DNA of 64,000 bases. Origin: Telopea speciosissima. Taxonomy: Eukaryota; Streptophyta; Magnoliopsida; Proteales; Proteaceae. The notes under the pieces were generated by a model, which was not told the DNA's origin, did not search any database, and saw nothing but the letters and a program-made list of their open reading frames with translations. Position 1 is the first letter of the stretch; every line of letters begins with the position of its first letter. The stretch lies in assembly GCF_018873765.1 (NCBI RefSeq), contig NC_057918.1, positions 7,696,862-7,760,861 of the forward strand, written 5' to 3'. Shown here in pieces: positions 11,101 through 22,440 of the stretch. A program made the position numbers and the translations under genes.

Positions 11101-12708
11101 ATGTGCTCTTAATACATTTGGGTGATCAATCAAGATCATGGTCTGTACCTCTCGACGAACACCATCCTGTATAAATTACCAAAAAAAGGAAATTACACAA
11201 CCATCATTAGTAAGTCAATGATCTTCCATGCTTCCACTAAATAATAACATGAAAATCTCAGTGATGGGTCAGTGTTATTTACAAATCTCAAATTCAGATA
11301 CATAAACTAAATGCTCTTTCTGCATAATTAAAGAAGTAAACATTCGACCTCATCTACAAAGCGATGCAAGAGTCTCCAAGGAATTAATTTTAGAAAAATT
11401 ACAATACTCAAGAACGGGGAAAAGGAACACTTCAACATAAGATATTGTAGCTGTTAAAGTGTTTAAGTAATGTGCAGGGGATATTCTTGTCTTAAAATTT
11501 ATGGAGACAGTTGATTGGGATATTAGTCAATTTATGGAGACACCTAAACAAGCTCACTGAGAGGCGGCTTGCCAAATTCTATGTTATCTTAAAAGTGCTC
11601 TCAGAAGTGTCTTATATACAAACCTAATAAAAATATTGATCTTGTGGGGTATTAAGATGCTGATTGAGCTGGTGCTACGAATGATAGAAGATCTACGATT
11701 GGCTATTGTACCTTTATTAGTGGAAACCTGGTTACTTGGAGGGGTAAGAAACAGATTATTGTTGCCAGATCTAGTGCAAAAGTTGAGTACAGAGCTATGG
11801 CTCATACTGTAGCTGAGTTAATGTGGTTAAAATCTCTTCTCAAGAGTTTGGATTTCTATTACTAAACCTATCAACATGTTCTGCGACAAGTGACATCCAG
11901 ACAGCTATTTATATTGCCAGCAATCTTGTGTTTCATGAACGGACCAAGCACATTGAGGTGGATTGCCATTTTATTAGAAGTTGTTAGAAGTGTCGTTATG
12001 AAGAAATTGATTGCCATTCCGTCGTTGGTTCTGGTAATCAATTGGGTGATATGTTTACCAAGGCATTGTTTCTTCCTGCATTTCTTTGTGGCTGTTCCAA
12101 GCGGGGCATGGGTGACATTTATGCTACAGCTTGAGGGGGAGTGTTGAAGTGTTTGAGTAATGTGCAGGGGGTAATCTTGTCTTAATACTTATGTTTAAGC
12201 ATCCTTCCTTGTAATTTCCAAGACTTCTATTATAAATATATCATATTGCCCACAGTTCCCCTATCTAGTGAAATAATGAGTTTTGGTTCTAACACGGGAA
12301 GTCTATCCCAATGCTTGTGGTGATTGCTAATCACCATGAAAAGCAACTTAACGATGAGCAGTAGCCTGCTGTATAAATGATGTGCGCATGAAAATTTGGT
12401 GACAACCCAAAAAAAAAGCAGCAATAAACCTATTCAATGCATGAAATCCAGCATTTGAAGAAAAGTTACCCAAAAATATACCAATCAAATGCATGTAGAA
12501 GTAAATATCTTAAGTAACTTGCAGCAAAAAAGCCACATACCAAATCATTGTTGCATTTTTCGAGGTCAAGAACCTTGATAGCAACTATATCATTAAATGA
12601 AATGCAGAGAGCTCTGTACACAGTAGCACTGACTCCATCACCAACTTCCTCATACAACTTGTATTCTTTTGCATTGACTGGATACCTCTTCTCTGATATA
12701 TGTTCCAT
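2180..12708 (-). CDS. STE20-type serine/threonine kinase, BLUS1-like, 3' end not seen
   Basis: Fourteen minus-strand exons join in frame: 12708-12541, 11166-10912, 10417-10293, 10149-10105, 10002-9921, 9838-9770, 9692-9522, 9399-9334, 6832-6764, 6637-6494, 4268-4195, 3966-3694, 2486-2398, 2253-2180, giving 568 residues. All introns are GT-AG by inspection. The kinase domain occupies about residues 16-275: glycine loop GDGVSATV (23-30), catalytic K45, HRDVK (137-141), DFG (157-159), activation segment [13 protein letters not shown] (175-187). The tail includes the [11 protein letters not shown] block and the [15 protein letters not shown] block typical of this plant STE20/SPAK-like group, which includes BLUS1 (blue-light stomatal signalling). 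Family members usually run on for another 100 or more residues; those exons are not recognisable here. They may lie left of the window or be lost next to the transposon mosaic. Kinase assignment is certain; the exact paralogue is not. Confidence 0.93.
2487..3693. other. Kinase intron with a homopolymer G run and a LINE-tail-like poly(T)
   Basis: No exon is visible here. It carries a run of about 18 G near 3381-3398 and, near 3426, a poly(T) stretch followed by ggtgaataaaaacttcatt, which on the minus strand looks like the 3' tail of an L1-type LINE. Confidence 0.4.
5226..5512. repeat. Two-copy direct repeat inside a kinase intron
   Basis: Two diverged copies of a segment of about 130-140 bases, at about 5226-5355 and 5371-5512. 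Both contain a ttgg-acccattagct block, a gattccaaaaaaa block, a gctgga-ttttcagatgttggg block and end in agaaataaaaaa-type sequence. The rest of the intron (4269-6493) shows no exon. Confidence 0.7.
5650..5835. mobile_element. MITE-like element with short inverted ends
   Basis: The segment starts near ggagaaagttttccttcaccg and ends near ttcaccgtggcttaaggaaaactc; the ends are imperfect inverted copies (gttttcctt / aaggaaaac). No coding sequence and no clear target duplication were found. Its GC-rich interior differs from the surrounding intron. Confidence 0.4.
6175..6405 (+). mobile_element. RTE-type LINE 3' end, fragment
   Basis: Ends with the familiar plant RTE tail: ggatccatgtag, then gaccccatttagttggg, a short linker and a (ttg)n run at about 6390-6404. 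A second, partial ggatccacg motif lies at 6208, so two tails may be nested. No reverse transcriptase is present. Confidence 0.7.
7205..7235. repeat. Poly(T) tract
   Basis: About 18 consecutive T (7208-7225) followed by gggtgcag. Similar T-run/gggtg junctions occur at 3430 and 30370, which suggests antisense LINE or retrocopy tails. Confidence 0.5.
7928..8104 (+). mobile_element. RTE-type LINE 3' end, 5'-truncated
   Basis: Translation around 7940-8040 shows the end of an RTE polymerase ([13 protein letters not shown], then a [15 protein letters not shown] block), running straight into the gaccccatttagttggg tail and (gtt)n at 8090-8102. Typical of 5'-truncated copies. Confidence 0.8.
8235..8744 (+). 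pseudogene. RTE-type LINE reverse transcriptase remnant with internal deletion
   Basis: The frame at 8243-8491 has the reverse transcriptase blocks [28 protein letters not shown] and [19 protein letters not shown]. The central domain, including the YxDD site, is missing: near 8605 the sequence jumps to the same 3' segment seen at 7960-8104 and ends in the tag plus (gtt)n at 8730-8744. The normal aspartate in the FIDLEKAYDR block reads G here (SYGR). A dead, internally deleted copy. Confidence 0.85.
11452..12294 (+). mobile_element. Internally deleted copia element, RNase H and 3' LTR
   Basis: Starts with about 55 bases of LTR-like sequence (tgttaaagtgtttaagtaatg), passes at once into copia RNase H blocks ([36 protein letters not shown]), then a polypurine tract (ttgagggggag, 12131-12141) and a 3' LTR at 12142-12294 that begins tgttgaagtgtttgagtaatg and ends taaca. 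Most of the 5' LTR, gag, integrase and reverse transcriptase are absent. No matching target duplication was found. It lies in the kinase intron between 11167 and 12540, antisense to the gene. Confidence 0.8.
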
Positions 12709-12748
12709 GGTTCTGTCTTATGGCACATCATTAACAGCCTCTGTACTC
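12709..12748 (-). other. Probable 5' UTR segment of the kinase gene
   Basis: Just upstream of the kinase ATG (12708, minus strand) a good acceptor (..aatgcag) precedes 40 bases of leader. The frame is not open much beyond it, so the start at 12708 is preferred, and it matches where the family begins. It implies an intron in the 5' leader. Confidence 0.5.
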
Positions 12749-14584
12749 CTGCATTTTTAGAATGCATAAATCACTGGTAAAAAATTAAGGAGGTGACAGC
12801 CAAATTAACATGAGGTCTTTTTCAACATGATAGCATTTTCCTTCCATTCAAAAAAATAAAGATTCCACGAAACTAGTTCTTCCATCAAGTTGATGTTCTC
12901 CATATATCCTCTCCTCTCATGCCAAAGCATCCCAATACAACCAGCAACTAGTTTCACAGACAAGAAACTCTAGCAAAAAAAAAAAAAATTCATGATCTTG
13001 AGCAAGTAATTTATTGTGAATCTGAGTACCATTATACCAGGCATGTCCTGAGAAGGAACATCATCCAGCATAGCTCAGTACTTCAGGAAAGAATTCTCTG
13101 CAGGGAAATGGGCAGACACACGAGAATGGACACACCAGAAAGTCTCCAATCTAATCTGCAAAATTATGGCAACAATGTTATCCGACTCTGAACTTTGAAA
13201 GTCCTTTGGATATCCATATAAATTCATGCCAAGGACATGCAAAAGCTGAAGAAGCAATATGGACATAAGCGAAAATGACTGGTTTTTTCAATCCTAAAAA
13301 AAAAAAAGCCGGTTTAACAACCCAAAAGGACACCAATAGTTAGAAAGCATGGGCCACGCCACCAAATTACAGCAAATAACAATAACAACATTAAATAAAA
13401 TTATAATAGAAGTAATGATCTTCCTAAAACAACATCATGGATGCTGTAGCATGTTAATCATGGGACTGCAAAGGAATTTCAGTACATCAAATGGATTCAG
13501 TGAAGGTTATGTGATGTACTAGCATCAGTGAGCTACTGAGCTTCATTACCTAGTTGAACATGAAAAAAAACTTAACAAACAACATTTTATTTTAATCCAA
13601 CTGTACAACTAAGTCTGACCAGCCCTGTGAGAACTCAACAGTACATCAGGAAGAAGAAAAAAAGTGCAACTCAATATGATCATGAGGTACACATCAATGA
13701 CTACCATATTATGCCTCTATGAAGCAATATGCTAACATATCAAAAGACTAGCCTTATCAAGTATACAAACTGCATGGTGATACTGTGATAGTTATTGTTT
13801 CCTTTTTCTTCTCGCTTTAATATTTGGGTTATTTTATGCATAGTGTGTTTCAGACTTTCAGTTGATATCATGCATTTATGCCTATCCTATTTGAATCAAC
13901 CAGAAGGCAATATGCCTGGCAACTGCCAAGCGATAGCATAATTGACAAGGGTACTAAGCATAAACTAAAAGGGTCAAATTTACCATAAGCTCCATAGTTA
14001 GTTGGATGAATATAAATTATCATTTTATGAATGCTATACAAGAAACTCAAAGTCGTCATCTCAGAGAATAAGTACCCAGCAACAACCCATGGATAATAGT
14101 TGGGACTATTACTAGGAAGTGAAAGAATAATTTTTTTTATCAAATATGTAAATCCAACAAACCCAATTTGTCCGCTAATACTGTCTCCTATTATTGAGAC
14201 CCTCAGAGATACAACCCCAAAAAAAAGAGGATTTTGTAAGCCAGTGAGGAATGAAACTTCACAGAAATTAGAAAGAAGCAGAGAGGATGATTCTCATACT
14301 AGAAACATGACAAAAGGACCATCAGTTGATCCCTCCTACCAACTCAGATTAGACTATCCAATAAAATAGAGGGATTACTTTAAACCAGATGCAACATTGC
14401 TAAATCAATACTCCCAAGGATGTTGGAATCCCTTCAAGTAGACCAAAATAAAAATGAAAAAACCTTTATTACAGCAAGGGAATAATGTTAAACAGTGTTT
14501 TAGTTCGCTAGACAAACAACTAAGGCAAGTTCTCAAATTCATGATCTTGACGCATCAGATGGCCAGGCAGAGTAAGCTTATGGT
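12749..14584. other. Kinase leader intron, no gene seen
   Basis: AT-rich sequence with no recognisable coding block or repeat beyond short A runs. Confidence 0.5.
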
Positions 14585-14589
14585 TCACT

Positions 14590-14811
14590 TGTTAAGAATA
14601 GGAGTTTAAGGGTATTCTTGTATATAACCACATGTATTTTATGTTTCTTCTGTTATTTGTATAAGGCCAGGGGCCCCTGTGTAATTAGTTATTCTTTTTC
14701 AATATAAGGAAGTTTGTCTCTAGTTTGAAAAAAACGAGATTAAACACAACCGTATGTGCTCTTCTCTTTCCCTCTCTTTTCCTTCTTCTCCTTCCTCTCT
14801 AAAACTGAACA
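14590..14811 (+). repeat. 5' LTR of the copia element
   Basis: 222 bases, begins tgttaagaatagg and ends ctgaaca. It differs from the 3' LTR only by small length changes: one T near 14650 and four bases in a ggccaggggcccc tract. I saw no substitutions. Confidence 0.95.
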
Positions 14812-14824
14812 TGGTATCAGAGCC
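14812..14824 (+). promoter_or_regulatory. Primer binding site of the copia element
   Basis: tggtatcagagcc directly abuts the LTR and matches the 3' end complement of plant initiator-Met tRNA, the usual copia primer. Confidence 0.9.
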
Positions 14825-15400
14825 TACTCTTCCTGGAGTTTGAAGGTGTTAGAAGGGTGTTTAGTGGACCAAGAGGTGGTTTCCTCTCTTGGTTGTTGCT
14901 GGAGTTTGAGCTCCAACCTGCGGTTCTTCACAGATCTGTTTTCTCTCTCGGTTCTCATCCAAATGGAGAGCAACCAAGTGCTCTAGTTTCGTTTGGAGGT
15001 TACCTTTCTTCCCATTGTGTCATCTCAAGCCGGTTGGGAGCATCCAAGGGACAGGGAGTGAATCTCGGCCAGGACTGTTCGCCGCTTTTCCGCTTGACCC
15101 AGTGTGGGATTGGCAATAGCTCTTCACTAGAGCTTTGTTTGGGAGCTTTTTGGACTACCCACTGTCGTTTCTTGGTAAGGAAGACTTTTCTTTTCTACTC
15201 CGCTGCTGTTTTACATTTGTGTGAGGCTCTACAAGCTTTTTCGAGGCTTTGTGGTCTAGGTTACCTCTGTTTTTTCTCATACTTGGGAATCTATTGTTCT
15301 TGCTTGAAGTGTCGTTGATTGCTCCTCTCAAGTGTTTGTTTTAAAACCACAATGGGTGAAAAACTGTTGAGACATCTGAACTTCCCACTATTACAGAGCC

Positions 15401-18400
15401 TTGCCAATCCCTCCATCATATGAGAATCCAAATGTTCAGCTCCCCATTGTTAAGCTTGATAGTAACAATTACTTGGATTGGTCACGGTCAATGAAGCTTA
15501 TCCTTCAAGTAGGGGAAGTTGGGATATATATCCTGGGAGCTTTAAGGCCCCTTCCATTGATGATCCGGGTTACTCTAAATGGGAAACCGAGAACTCCTTG
15601 TGATGACTTGGCTCATTTTTTCAATGAGGCCGGAGATTGGAAGAAGGTTTATGAGCAAGGAGACAGCCAAAGATATTTGGGATAGTGTTGCTCGTATTTT
15701 TGATAGAGTGGGGGACTCTACAAAGGTTTATCAACTTCTTCAACAGATTGTTAGCTGCGTCGGGGTGACAAAAGTATCTCCGAGTACTATAGCCTTGTTG
15801 TGGGACTTTGGGAGGAGTATGATCACTACAGAGATCTCCACGTGTGTCCTGTTGATGAGCCTAAAGTGCATCGGTTATTTGAGAAGGAGAGGGTCCTGTT
15901 CCTTCTTGGAGGTCTTAACTCGAGTTTGAACCCATAACGGGCGAGATACTTGGCCGACCAAGTCTTCCCTCCCTGGAGGAGGTGTGTGGTTATTTACAAA
16001 GTGAGGAGACGCGTAGAAGTGCTATGGAGACCACTCCCCCTGTTGAGCGCTCGCTGCTCTTGTTTCATCCACTCCACAGACCGTCCTCCCTTCACTAAGG
16101 GGGCTGGTAGAGGCCGATTCTCCTGTGACTATTGTGGCAAGTCCGGGCATAAAAAGGAGTTTTGTTGGGATCTTCATGGGAAACCACCCTCTACGCATCG
16201 GAGGACAGAAAGGACCGAAGAAGAATGGGCCTAAAGCCCATGTTGGGGTTCATGAGTCGATTCATCCTCCCTCTCCAAAGAAGACATAAGCGCTTTTCGT
16301 CGGATTGTAGCACACTTGGATGGATCCTCCCTCTGCACTCACTACTTCCCTCTTGCTCTACAGTCTCTACTTCATCCGCCACTACACCTGGGTAATTGAC
16401 TCGGGGGCCACGGATCACATATGGTAGGTCTCGGCTTTTAACTCCTACTCGGTTTGTTCGAAAAGATAAGGTAAAATTGCTGATGGTTCCCTTTCTTCCA
16501 TCTCGGGTAAGGAGATGTCCAAGTTACTCCACTTATCCCTTTGAAGTCTGTCTTTCATGTTCCCAACTTTGCCACTAATCTTCTTTCCATTAGCCAATTG
16601 ACTAAATCTTTGACTGCTTTGTCACATTTTTCCTACCCATTGTCTTTTTCAGGATTTGGTGACGAAGAGAGTGATTGGCGGTGGACGTGAGACCGATGGA
16701 TTATATGTTCGGACACTTGTGCTTCCCCTGACGATAGCTCAATCTTATGTGTGTGGGCAACATGGCGGACGTACACGGGAGGACATTTTGCTTTGGCACC
16801 GGCGTTTGGGACATCCTTCCTTTTCATTATGAGAAAAATGTTGCCCCATTTATTTACCTCTTTTCTGTCAATCATGTTTTTCATTGTGAACCTTGTCTTT
16901 TGCAAAAGTTGTAAGACAGTTTATCCATCTTCTAGCAATAGATCTATTTCACCTTTTCACATTGTTCATATGATGTTTGGGGCCCTTCCCCTGTTACTTC
17001 TTTACGTGGCTTCCGCTACTTTGTCTCCTTTATTGATGACTTCTCTCGAGTTACTTGGGTTTATCTCTTGAAACAAAAGAGTGATGTCTATGTTGCATTT
17101 AAAAACTTTTATGAGTTGGTTTACACTCGGTTTCAAACTCGTATTGATTGTCCGTTACGATAAAGGTGGAGAGTATATGTATGGTGGTTTGGAGTCCTTT
17201 TTTTCGACCGTGGCATTATCCACCAGGTGGCTTGTGTTGATACCCCTCAACAAAATGGGGTTCTTGAAAGAAAAACCGCCACTGCTGGAAGTAGCCCGTC
17301 TCTTTGGTTTACAATGCATGTTCCAAAACCTTTTGGTCCGATGCCTTACTCACTGCAGTCTTTCTTATCAATCATATGCCCTCCGGTGTCTTGAACTTCA
17401 AAGTACCTCTTGCGGTCTTACCCTTACTTTCTTCTTCTTTTTCACTTCCCCACGGGTCTTTGGTTGCATCTCGCTATGTCCATCTTAGCAAATCTGCCCA
17501 CACTAAATTGGATCCTAAGTCCTCGAAGTGCATCTTTCTTGGGTATTCCTCTACCTCTAAAGGCTACACATGTTATCACCCTCCTACCCGTCGGTGGCTT
17601 CTCTCCAAAGATGTTTCTTTCTTTGAACATCTCCCGTATTTTCGATCACCTCTTCGGGGAGTGTCGTGGTAGTGAGGTTGAAGAGGCTCCTGAGTTTCTA
17701 TCATTTCCTTCCCCCTCTCTCGTCCCTATTTCCCATTTCAAATTGTGAGGGAAAGAAAAGGTCCGAGGATCTGTTGTTGAGGGGAGTCTCGAGTGCAGAG
17801 GTGAACAGAGAGGGCGGGGAGCTACTTGTGTATACAAAGGACAAGAGAAATCCTCCTTCATGGCTCCCTATACGAAGACACTGCCAAAATCCTCCTTCGT
17901 CTCCTCATCCCGAGACAGGTATACCTTCCTCTACTCCTACACCCTCGGACTTAGATCTTCCTATTGCTCACCGCAAAGGAACTCGGGCTTGTACTAATCC
18001 CATTGCCAAGTTTGTCTCCTATGATTCTGTCTCCCCTACGTGTATTGCTTTCACAGTGGCTATCTCCTCCATCTCTATTCCTAAGAATGTAGTAGAGGCC
18101 ATGGCTGATCCAAAATGGAGAGAAGCAATGAATACCGAGATGGTGGCCCTTGAGAAGAACCACACTTGGGATCTTGTTGAACTCCCAAAGGGAGAGTTCT
18201 GTTGGATGCGGATGGGTATTCCGTCAAGTTCAAGTCCGATGGTCGTAGAGAGATATAAGGCAAGCTGGTTGCTAAGGGCTATACCGGTGTATGGCATTGA
18301 TTATCGGAAACCTTTGCTCCAGTGGCCAAGCATAACTCCATTCGGTACTCCTCTCAATGGTCGCAAACCTTGATTGGCCATTATACCAACTTGATGTAAA

Positions 18401-19542
18401 GAATGCTTTCTTACATGGTGACTTAGAAGAAGAAGTCTACATGCACTCTCCCCCGGGTTCAAGCATCCTAGTGGCAATGGAAAAGTGTGTCGTCTCGGAA
18501 AGCGCTTTATGGCCTTAAACAATCTCCTAAGGCTTGGTTTGAGAGATTTAGGCAAGCTATTCTGAGAATGGATACATCCAAAGTCAAGCTGATCACACTT
18601 TGTTTATACAAAGGAAGGGCAACACTATTACAGCTCTTATTGTATATGTTGATGACATTGTGGTCACGGGAGCAGTGCCTGAAATCACAAAGCTTAAACT
18701 TTACTTGGCTCGGCAGTTTGAGATCAAAGATCTTGGTCCATTCAAGTATTTTCGGGATTGAAGTTTCAAGATCAAGCAAGGGATCGGTGTTTGTCGGAGG
18801 AAGTTTGTCCTTGATCTACTTACAGAGACAGGTACTTAGGGTGTAAACCAACCTTCTCTCCTATTGATCGAATCACAAACTAGGAGAAGATTGTGGTGAA
18901 CCCCTTGTAGATGCTGAAAAATATCGGAGATTAGTAGGCAAGCTAATCTATCTTTCCCTTACCCGACCGGACATAGCCTATCTTTGTTGGCGTGGTAAGT
19001 CGGTTTATGCATGCACCCAAAATGGGACATCTTGATGCAGTGTATAGGATCCTCGGATACTTAAAGTCATGCCCTGGAAAAGGTCTTCTCTTCTCTAGAA
19101 ATGGTCACTGAGGATCGAAGCATACACGATGCGATCTTGTATGGATCTATTTCGATCGAAGATCCACTCGGATCTTGTACTTTTGTTGGTGGGAATTTGG
19201 TTACTTGAGAAGTAAGAAGCAACTGTGGTGGCTAGATCAAGTCTTGAGGCGATTTTAGAGCTATGGCTCACGGAGTGTGTGAAGTCTTGTGGGTGAAGAG
19301 ACTTGTTCGGGAATTGGGATTTGAGGCTGTCAAACCTATGAGTTTATATTGTGACAACAAGGCACCATAAGTATTGCCCCAACCCAGTGCAACATGATAG
19401 GACCAAGCATGTTGAGGTTGATAGACATTTTATCAAGGAAAAGATTGAGTCAAGACCATCTGCCCCTTTTGTGAAGACGAATGAACAAGTGGCCGACATC
19501 TTCACCAAAGGACTTAGCACTCATCACTTTGATGTTTATTGA
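15401..19542 (+). pseudogene. Copia gag-pol remnant, many frameshifts
   Basis: Visible blocks in order: gag start with LDSNNYLDWSRSMKLIL (about 15450); zinc knuckle CDYCGKSGHKKEFC (16124-16165); GAG-pre-integrase region with LWHRRLGHPSF spread over frames (about 16790); integrase core with SFIDDFSRVTWVYLLKQKSDV (about 17010-17090); an integrase C-terminal part with KCIFLGYSSTSKGYTCYHP (about 17530); reverse transcriptase start NTWDL near 18165, [18 protein letters not shown] (about 18500) and the active-site YVDDIVVTG block (about 18643-18669); RNase H with HDRTKHVEVDRHFI and VADIFTKGL (about 19395-19515). The frame changes repeatedly between blocks, mostly by small indels. Confidence 0.9.
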
Positions 19543-19585
19543 ACAAGTCGGTATGTATGACATATACCACCCAACTTGAGGGGAG

Positions 19586-19802
19586 TGTTAAGAATAGGAG
19601 TTTAAGGGTATTCTTGTATATAACCACATGTATTTTATGTTTCTTCGTTATTTGTATAAGGCGGGGCCTGTGTAATTAGTTATTCTTTTTCAATATAAGG
19701 AAGTTTGTCTCTAGTTTGAAAAAAACGAGATTAAACACAACCGTATGTGCTCTTCTCTTTCCCTCTCTTTTCCTTCTTCTCCTTCCTCTCTAAAACTGAA
19801 CA
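19586..19802 (+). repeat. 3' LTR of the copia element
   Basis: 217 bases, preceded by the polypurine tract at 19574-19585 and followed by target duplication tcact. Nearly identical to the 5' LTR. Confidence 0.95.
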
Positions 19803-20119
19803 TCACTGATTGCCAGGAAACTGGACAAACCCAAGCAACCAGCGAAAGTATCTGTTTTTTTTTTTTATATCTGAAATTTGATGCCACTTTCCTTGTTCAA
19901 TATGTTGTGTAACCAAATTACTTGATTCTCACGTAATTAACATTATTCCAGGAATTTCAGAATTTATCTCATCGAATTGCAAATTATAATATTACAAGAT
20001 CCATAAGTAACAGAAAACATATAACACATTAAACGAGGGGAGTGGAGAGGGGGCGTGTTCAGCAGGCTTGGTAATGGGATCCTAGACCTTCTAAGGTTTT
20101 AGGTTATGATTCCAAAAGA

Positions 20120-20360
20120 AACGGGTTAAAATCTTCTCCAATTCCCCAAAAGTGCAGTGTGGTGCAGTTCGGGGCTGAGAGCTCAACACGTGGAAGATGC
20201 TAAATCCAACGGTGCCGAGCTCGATTGACCTAGCTTTTTTCTTCTTCTTCTTTCTTCTCGAGCTCGGCACCATTGGATTTAACATTTTACACATCGAGCT
20301 CTCAGCCCCGAACTGCACAGCACTGCACTTTTAGGGAATTGGAGAGGATTTTTTCCAAAA
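20120..20360. mobile_element. Foldback (long inverted repeat) element
   Basis: Left arm at about 20131-20225 and right arm at about 20258-20352 are imperfect inverted copies of roughly 95 bases; each carries ccaattccc, aagtgcagtg, cagttcggggctgagagctc and ggtgccgagctcga blocks. A short loop of cttctt repeats separates them. The direct repeat ccaaaagaaac flanks the pair (near 20113 and 20355) and may be a target duplication. No coding capacity. Transcription would give a long hairpin. Confidence 0.8.
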
Positions 20361-20779
20361 GAAACCCAGAACCGCAAGGCAATTTAAAGGCCAAAATGGA
20401 AAGAAATCCAACAGCATGACTATGGTGAATCAGATCCAGTCCAAATTCAAATCGAATGGCCTAGATAATATATATAAATTAAGATCCCCAAGTTTGGAGT
20501 TAATCCAATGGTTAGATTTGGAGATATCAAATGGTTATCGAAATAAAAATTTGCTGAAACAGGATTTCAGATTTAGTAACTGCCAGGAAACAGCAAGTAA
20601 AATATCAAAATAGAAATTGAGAATGGATTTAGTAATTAGGGAAGACAATTATTAAGTGAGTTTATAAATAGAAACTAGCAGGAAAAAATATAAATCCAAG
20701 CAATGCCAAGGTGCTGCCACTAGTCATCAAGGGTGAGCAGTGTAATGCCAACAAGTATAGGAATTGGTGAATCTTCCAG

Positions 20780-21085
20780 CACGCAGTTTTAAAACTCGTT
20801 TAGATAGGCCATTTCAGACGAAATTAGCGAAATGCACAAAAATTGGCAAAATTTCGCCGAAACGGTGCATTTTTTGCAAGACTATTTGGGAGGGGGGGGA
20901 ACGGCTGAAATGACCAAAATTTCCAAAATGAGCGAATGACCGAAATTTTGCCGAAACAGTGTATTTTTTGTTGTCATAAATGTCCAAAATGAGCACAATG
21001 AACGATATGGCATAAATCGCACTGCCACCCGCCCCCCATGCAACCATATGTGGACACCAATGGATGATGTCATCAAAGAATGAAG
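20780..21085. repeat. Dispersed repeat with internal duplicated motif
   Basis: Two related blocks of the type aaaatttcgccgaaacggtgcattttttg and aaattttgccgaaacagtgtattttttg occur in tandem, with shared gaccaaaatt/aaaatgagc motifs. Non-coding; family unknown. Confidence 0.5.
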
Positions 21086-21295
21086 CCCTCATTTGTAGTA
21101 CGATTAGGAATACCAGCTGGACCAACGGTTAAAAAGAAAAATCGCACTGAACTTCAGACTTAATTAACAGAAATTCAACTTCAACAAGAGATTAACTAAT
21201 CCCACGTCTATTAGGAATAGATTTCTTAAGATCCTAATTCAAATAGAGATTCTGAAAGTTGAAACCCAATCAGAATATGAAATCACAACTGAAGA

Positions 21296-21462
21296 GGGCA
21301 GGCCTTGGTGCAACGGTAAAGGTTGCTCCATTGTGACCAAGTGGTCACAGGTTCGAGTCTGGAAACAGCCTCTCTGCGAAAGCAGGGGTAAGGCTGCGTA
21401 CATTATGACCCTCCCCAGACCCTGCAGTGGCAGGAGCCTTGTGCACTGGGTACGCCCTTTTT
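21296..21462 (+). mobile_element. Au-type SINE
   Basis: tRNA-derived head with a B box (ggttcgagtct, 21352) after ggtgcaacggtaaaggttg, followed by the diagnostic Au body: cagcctctctgcg, gcaggggtaaggctgcgtac, ccctccccagaccctgcagtggc and gtgcactgggtacgcccttttt. Full length. The imperfect direct repeat aactgaa-gag / aactgaaacagag flanks it. Confidence 0.92.
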
Positions 21463-22237
21463 AACTGAAACAGAGAGATGCTGGAAATCAATTGTGAACC
21501 ATGACTAGAATAACCTAGCATTCAATCGAATCAAATCAGATTCACTGAAACTTGAACCAAAGGTCCAGGAGGACCTAATGCAACATAAAGATTGAAATCC
21601 CCCTTGTTTTGACATGTGTGATTCAGATAGATTGATGTTCTGGTCTAATTCTCAGGAGCTAATAATCTCAGAATCAATTTGACCGCTCAAAATGGAAGAT
21701 AAATTCAAGAAATCAGTTCACAAATATTTAGAACACTAGCAATAACCAGAACTGAAAACCAGCATTTGAAAACTACATTTGAATAATGAATCATATTCTT
21801 TGACCAGATTTGCTGGTTCTGTCACAGAGCTTGAATGGGATAGTAGATTCAAATTGGTAGGTAAAAATTTAAGGTCTAACCTGATTTGAATGGTCTAACT
21901 TTCTGAGGAACTCCATTCCTTTAACAGGCTAGCAGTTTTTATATCAGGTGTACCTTTTTCTATCATGTTTATCATGTTGTGGGTGGCTGTTGGTAAGCCA
22001 TGTAAAGGACTATTTTATGTATTCTCTTTCTTACATCAATAAAGGTTGTTGCTCATCGAGAGCGAGATAGAGCATGACTAAGGCAGAGGAGAGTTCATTG
22101 ATTAAGAATATGAGATAGTGTGAAGATTTGAAGAATCATTGTTTAATGAAAAAGATATAAACCAGCATAGCAAGGAATGGTGGAGGAGTTCAGACCCCTT
22201 GCCTCAAGGTTACATATCTTGGGTTTCGAAGGATATG

Positions 22238-22440
22238 GACCTGTTTTAGAGAATGTTAATAAATTCCAAAATCCATTTCGTCGTCCAGTAGCTACAACTG
22301 TCTTTTTGATCGGTACCGCAGTAGCTCTTCAGTTGGGTATTCGAGCAACATTACCTATTGATAAATCTCTAACTTTAGGTCTTGTCTTTTTCAAATTGAT
22401 TCAACCTTAAAATAAAAATACTATGACGTTACTGACGTAC
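22238..22440 (+). pseudogene. petD: Nuclear copy of chloroplast petD, C-terminal end
   Basis: Translation from about 22240 matches the C-terminus of cytochrome b6-f complex subunit [22 protein letters not shown], then [21 protein letters not shown]. In the chloroplast this is the last helix of the protein. Here it lacks the N-terminal part, any start and any transit peptide. It carries changes such as Trp to Gln and Gly to Arg in the ALWLGIGA block, and extra bases near the end. Similarity appears to continue briefly into the petD 3' flank. A plastid-to-nucleus DNA transfer, non-functional. The right boundary is approximate. Confidence 0.93.

Larger units (their letters stand above)
14590..19802 (+). 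mobile_element. Complete Ty1/copia retrotransposon with decayed coding region
   Basis: Both LTRs are present, flanked by identical 5-bp target duplications tcact (14585-14589 and 19803-19807). A primer site complementary to initiator-Met tRNA (tggtatcagagcc) follows the 5' LTR at once and a polypurine tract (cttgaggggag) ends just before the 3' LTR. Internal order is gag, zinc knuckle, integrase, reverse transcriptase, RNase H, as in copia. The coding region is split across many frames, so this copy cannot make its own proteins. It is inserted in the probable leader intron of the kinase gene, antisense to that gene. Confidence 0.95.
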
